NCBI GenBank assembly: GCA_030595455.1 | Contig: JAUVDF010000003.1 | Location: 1 to 16,558 of the forward strand | Source: Fidelibacterota bacterium | GTDB lineage: Bacteria; Fidelibacterota; UBA8477; JABMPR01 | Direction of reading: 5' to 3' | DNA: 16,558 bases | In this document: positions 15,318 through 16,558 of the stretch, in pieces | Numbering within the stretch: the stretch's first letter is position 1 | Layout of the letters: every line of letters starts with the position of its first letter | Position numbers and translations under genes: made by a program | Notes under the pieces: model-generated | What the model was told of the DNA's origin: nothing | The model's database searches: none | What the model saw: only the letters and a program-made list of their open reading frames with translations

Positions 15318-16355
15318 CTATATCACGATGCCATCCAGCTTTACATTTTCTTTAACCAAGACCTCTAGTTGCTCCATCTTTCCAAGATCATCCTTAGAAA
15401 GTAGGGATACCAGATCATCAACCTTTTTAGCCGTCTGGAATGTATCCTGAGCAACTAATAAGAGTGGCGTGTTAGCAGCTGAAGCCTTAGCGATAATATT
15501 TGCTGGCGGTAGAATGTTGTTGGTAAGAATAACACCCGCAGCTTTAGTCTCGATGGCAGCTAGAATCATATCACTACGATCACCACTGGTAATAACCAGC
15601 TTATCCGCTTTGTTAAATCGCTGGACGCGTAAAACTGCATCTGCCGACATAGCTCCAACAAATACATCCTTGATGGTATTGCTTAAACCTTTGTCTCCGG
15701 CTAATATTTTTGCAAAGAACAGATCCGACAAATACTGCATACTTGGCCTGGTGAGGTTTTCTTCATAAGGAATTACCCCCAAAACAGGTAACTCTAATGC
15801 TGTAAAGTGTTCTCCATAGACAGCTTCAAAGTCCTCAACATCGTGAACCTTGTTAACAATCACCCCTGCTAATTTTACACTGCTTTGATCCAATATCCAC
15901 TTCAGGGAATAAGCATCATCACAGATCTGGTCATTACTGCCGCTAAGAACAACTAGTAATTCACCATCAAGATAGTTGCATAGTGATAAAGCATCTAAAT
16001 TCACTGAAAGCCCGCGGGAAAGTTCTGTACTACTTTCAATCAGCATGACATCCTTGCCCTTGGAATTGATTTCTGCAATTTCACGCACTTTTTCCGCAGT
16101 CGTATTTTCATCATACATAAATCGTAATTTGGAATGATCAAACCCAATGCTCATCGTTTCAGGTGATTCAGTGGCACCCATGGCAGCCGTACAAGCAGCA
16201 GCATCAAAATCCCACAATCGTTTCTTGCGATACAGTAAACGATCACCAAAGGGCTTCAGGTAACCTATGTTTTTTGAGGAATTCTTTGCCAGACCGACTA
16301 TTACGCTCGTTTTTCCGGCATCTTTCCGAAGCGAAGTAACAATTATATTTTTCAT
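15318..16355 (-). CDS. Phosphotransacetylase N-terminal-like protein (BioD-like P-loop + DRTGG)
   Basis: A 345-aa cytosolic protein of the COG0857 type. The N-terminal BioD-like AAA_26 domain has a P-loop RKDAGKTS (10-17). A switch-like LIESSTE lies at about 104-110, and VIVNKV at about 163-168 resembles the base-recognition motif of this P-loop family. From about residue 215 a DRTGG domain follows, with LVITSGDRSDMILAA. The catalytic PTA_PTB domain of full Pta is absent, so it should not make acetyl phosphate itself. What it does when stand-alone is not established, and a regulatory or nucleotide-sensing role is an inference. Its ATG overlaps the stop of the ADP-forming acyl-CoA synthetase by 4 nt (ATGA), which links it to acyl-CoA/acetate energy metabolism. 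A good terminator follows the stop. Confidence 0.85.
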   Translation of the reverse strand: MKNIIVTSLRKDAGKTSVIVGLAKNSSKNIGYLKPFGDRLLYRKKRLWDFDAAACTAAMGATESPETMSIGFDHSKLRFMYDENTTAEKVREIAEINSKGKDVMLIESSTELSRGLSVNLDALSLCNYLDGELLVVLSGSNDQICDDAYSLKWILDQSSVKLAGVIVNKVHDVEDFEAVYGEHFTALELPVLGVIPYEENLTRPSMQYLSDLFFAKILAGDKGLSNTIKDVFVGAMSADAVLRVQRFNKADKLVITSGDRSDMILAAIETKAAGVILTNNILPPANIIAKASAANTPLLLVAQDTFQTAKKVDDLVSLLSKDDLGKMEQLEVLVKENVKLDGIVI

Positions 16356-16558
16356 GATTTTGAATCCTCTTTATCATCAGATATTAATACGCGTATATCA
16401 ACAGCGCGGGACCCCTTCCCTTGTTCATAAACAACCATGGGATTGATTTCAATGTCCGTAATGCGGGGAACCTGGCTGATAAGGGTAGCAACTTTCACCA
16501 GAGTGGAGACGATACTTTCAATGTCTTTCCTGGCTTCACCCCTCACCCCAAGTAACAA
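16352..16558 (-). CDS. ADP-forming acyl-CoA synthetase, C-terminal fragment (cut by window edge)
   Basis: Only the last 68 codons are in the window and the gene continues past the right edge. The residues match the end of the ATP-grasp_5 domain of acetate-CoA ligase (ADP-forming): GVRGEARKDIESI, then LISQVPRITDIEINPMVVY, then the terminal AVDIRVLI strand. The enzyme makes ATP (from ADP and phosphate) and a free acid from an acyl-CoA, typically acetyl-CoA, in fermenting organisms. Whether it is a single chain (alpha-beta fusion) or a separate beta subunit cannot be seen. It overlaps the DRTGG gene by 4 nt. The apparent first codon at the edge is internal, not a start. Confidence 0.8.
   Translation of the reverse strand: MLLGVRGEARKDIESIVSTLVKVATLISQVPRITDIEINPMVVYEQGKGSRAVDIRVLISDDKEDSKS

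Overview
This window looks like a chromosomal segment from an anaerobic or facultatively anaerobic bacterium of the FCB (Bacteroidetes-like) superphylum, possibly an uncultured lineage such as Marinimicrobia/Neomarinimicrobiota. The pointers are a DUF3098 membrane protein (a family I associate with FCB genomes), GC in roughly the low forties by eye, a 2-hydroxyacyl-CoA dehydratase/activase-type Fe-S system, an ADP-forming acyl-CoA synthetase, and G/C-rich palindromic intergenic repeats. The lineage is an inference and no rRNA is present to test it. I see no transposase, integrase, phage gene or CRISPR array.

Almost everything is on the minus strand, so transcription runs from high to low coordinates. 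From the right edge: (1) the 3' end of an ADP-forming acyl-CoA synthetase overlaps by 4 nt a stand-alone phosphotransacetylase N-terminal-like (P-loop plus DRTGG) gene, which ends at a good intrinsic terminator. (2) A pirin gene stands alone. (3) A palindromic intergenic element lies at 13914-14060. (4) On the plus strand, a small DUF3098 gene is followed 16 nt later by tRNA-Asp(GTC) and a strong terminator. (5) Divergent from these, a near-consensus sigma-70 promoter drives mltG and pcrA/uvrD, which overlap by 4 nt. (6) A multi-TM, GAF-containing histidine kinase is tightly coupled to an NtrC-type sigma-54 response regulator. (7) A four-gene operon follows: an HgdB-like cysteine protein (COG3581 type), a large fusion of two activase ATPase domains with an HgdB-like domain, an unrecognised 93-aa protein, and a membrane-anchored DUF1858 protein.

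The most interesting part is positions 54-9835. The two-component pair ends 159 bp before the dehydratase-like operon, and that gap carries a near-consensus sigma-54 promoter (TGGCAC-N5-TTGA, minus strand). This suggests the sigma-54 activator switches on the downstream Fe-S system. In the operon, the fusion carries two activase domains, each with the cysteine pair (39 residues apart) expected to hold the bridging [4Fe-4S] cluster, so one chain could act as a pseudo-dimeric ATP-driven electron donor. Its C-terminal domain and the separate upstream protein share a cysteine layout (one Cys, CxxC about 40 residues later, one distal Cys), as if they were paralogous halves of the acceptor enzyme. 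The substrate is unknown. The 93-aa protein and the membrane-tethered DUF1858 protein are candidate accessory factors.

The rest is housekeeping: cell-wall transglycosylase, DNA repair helicase, a tRNA, and acetyl/acyl-CoA energy metabolism.
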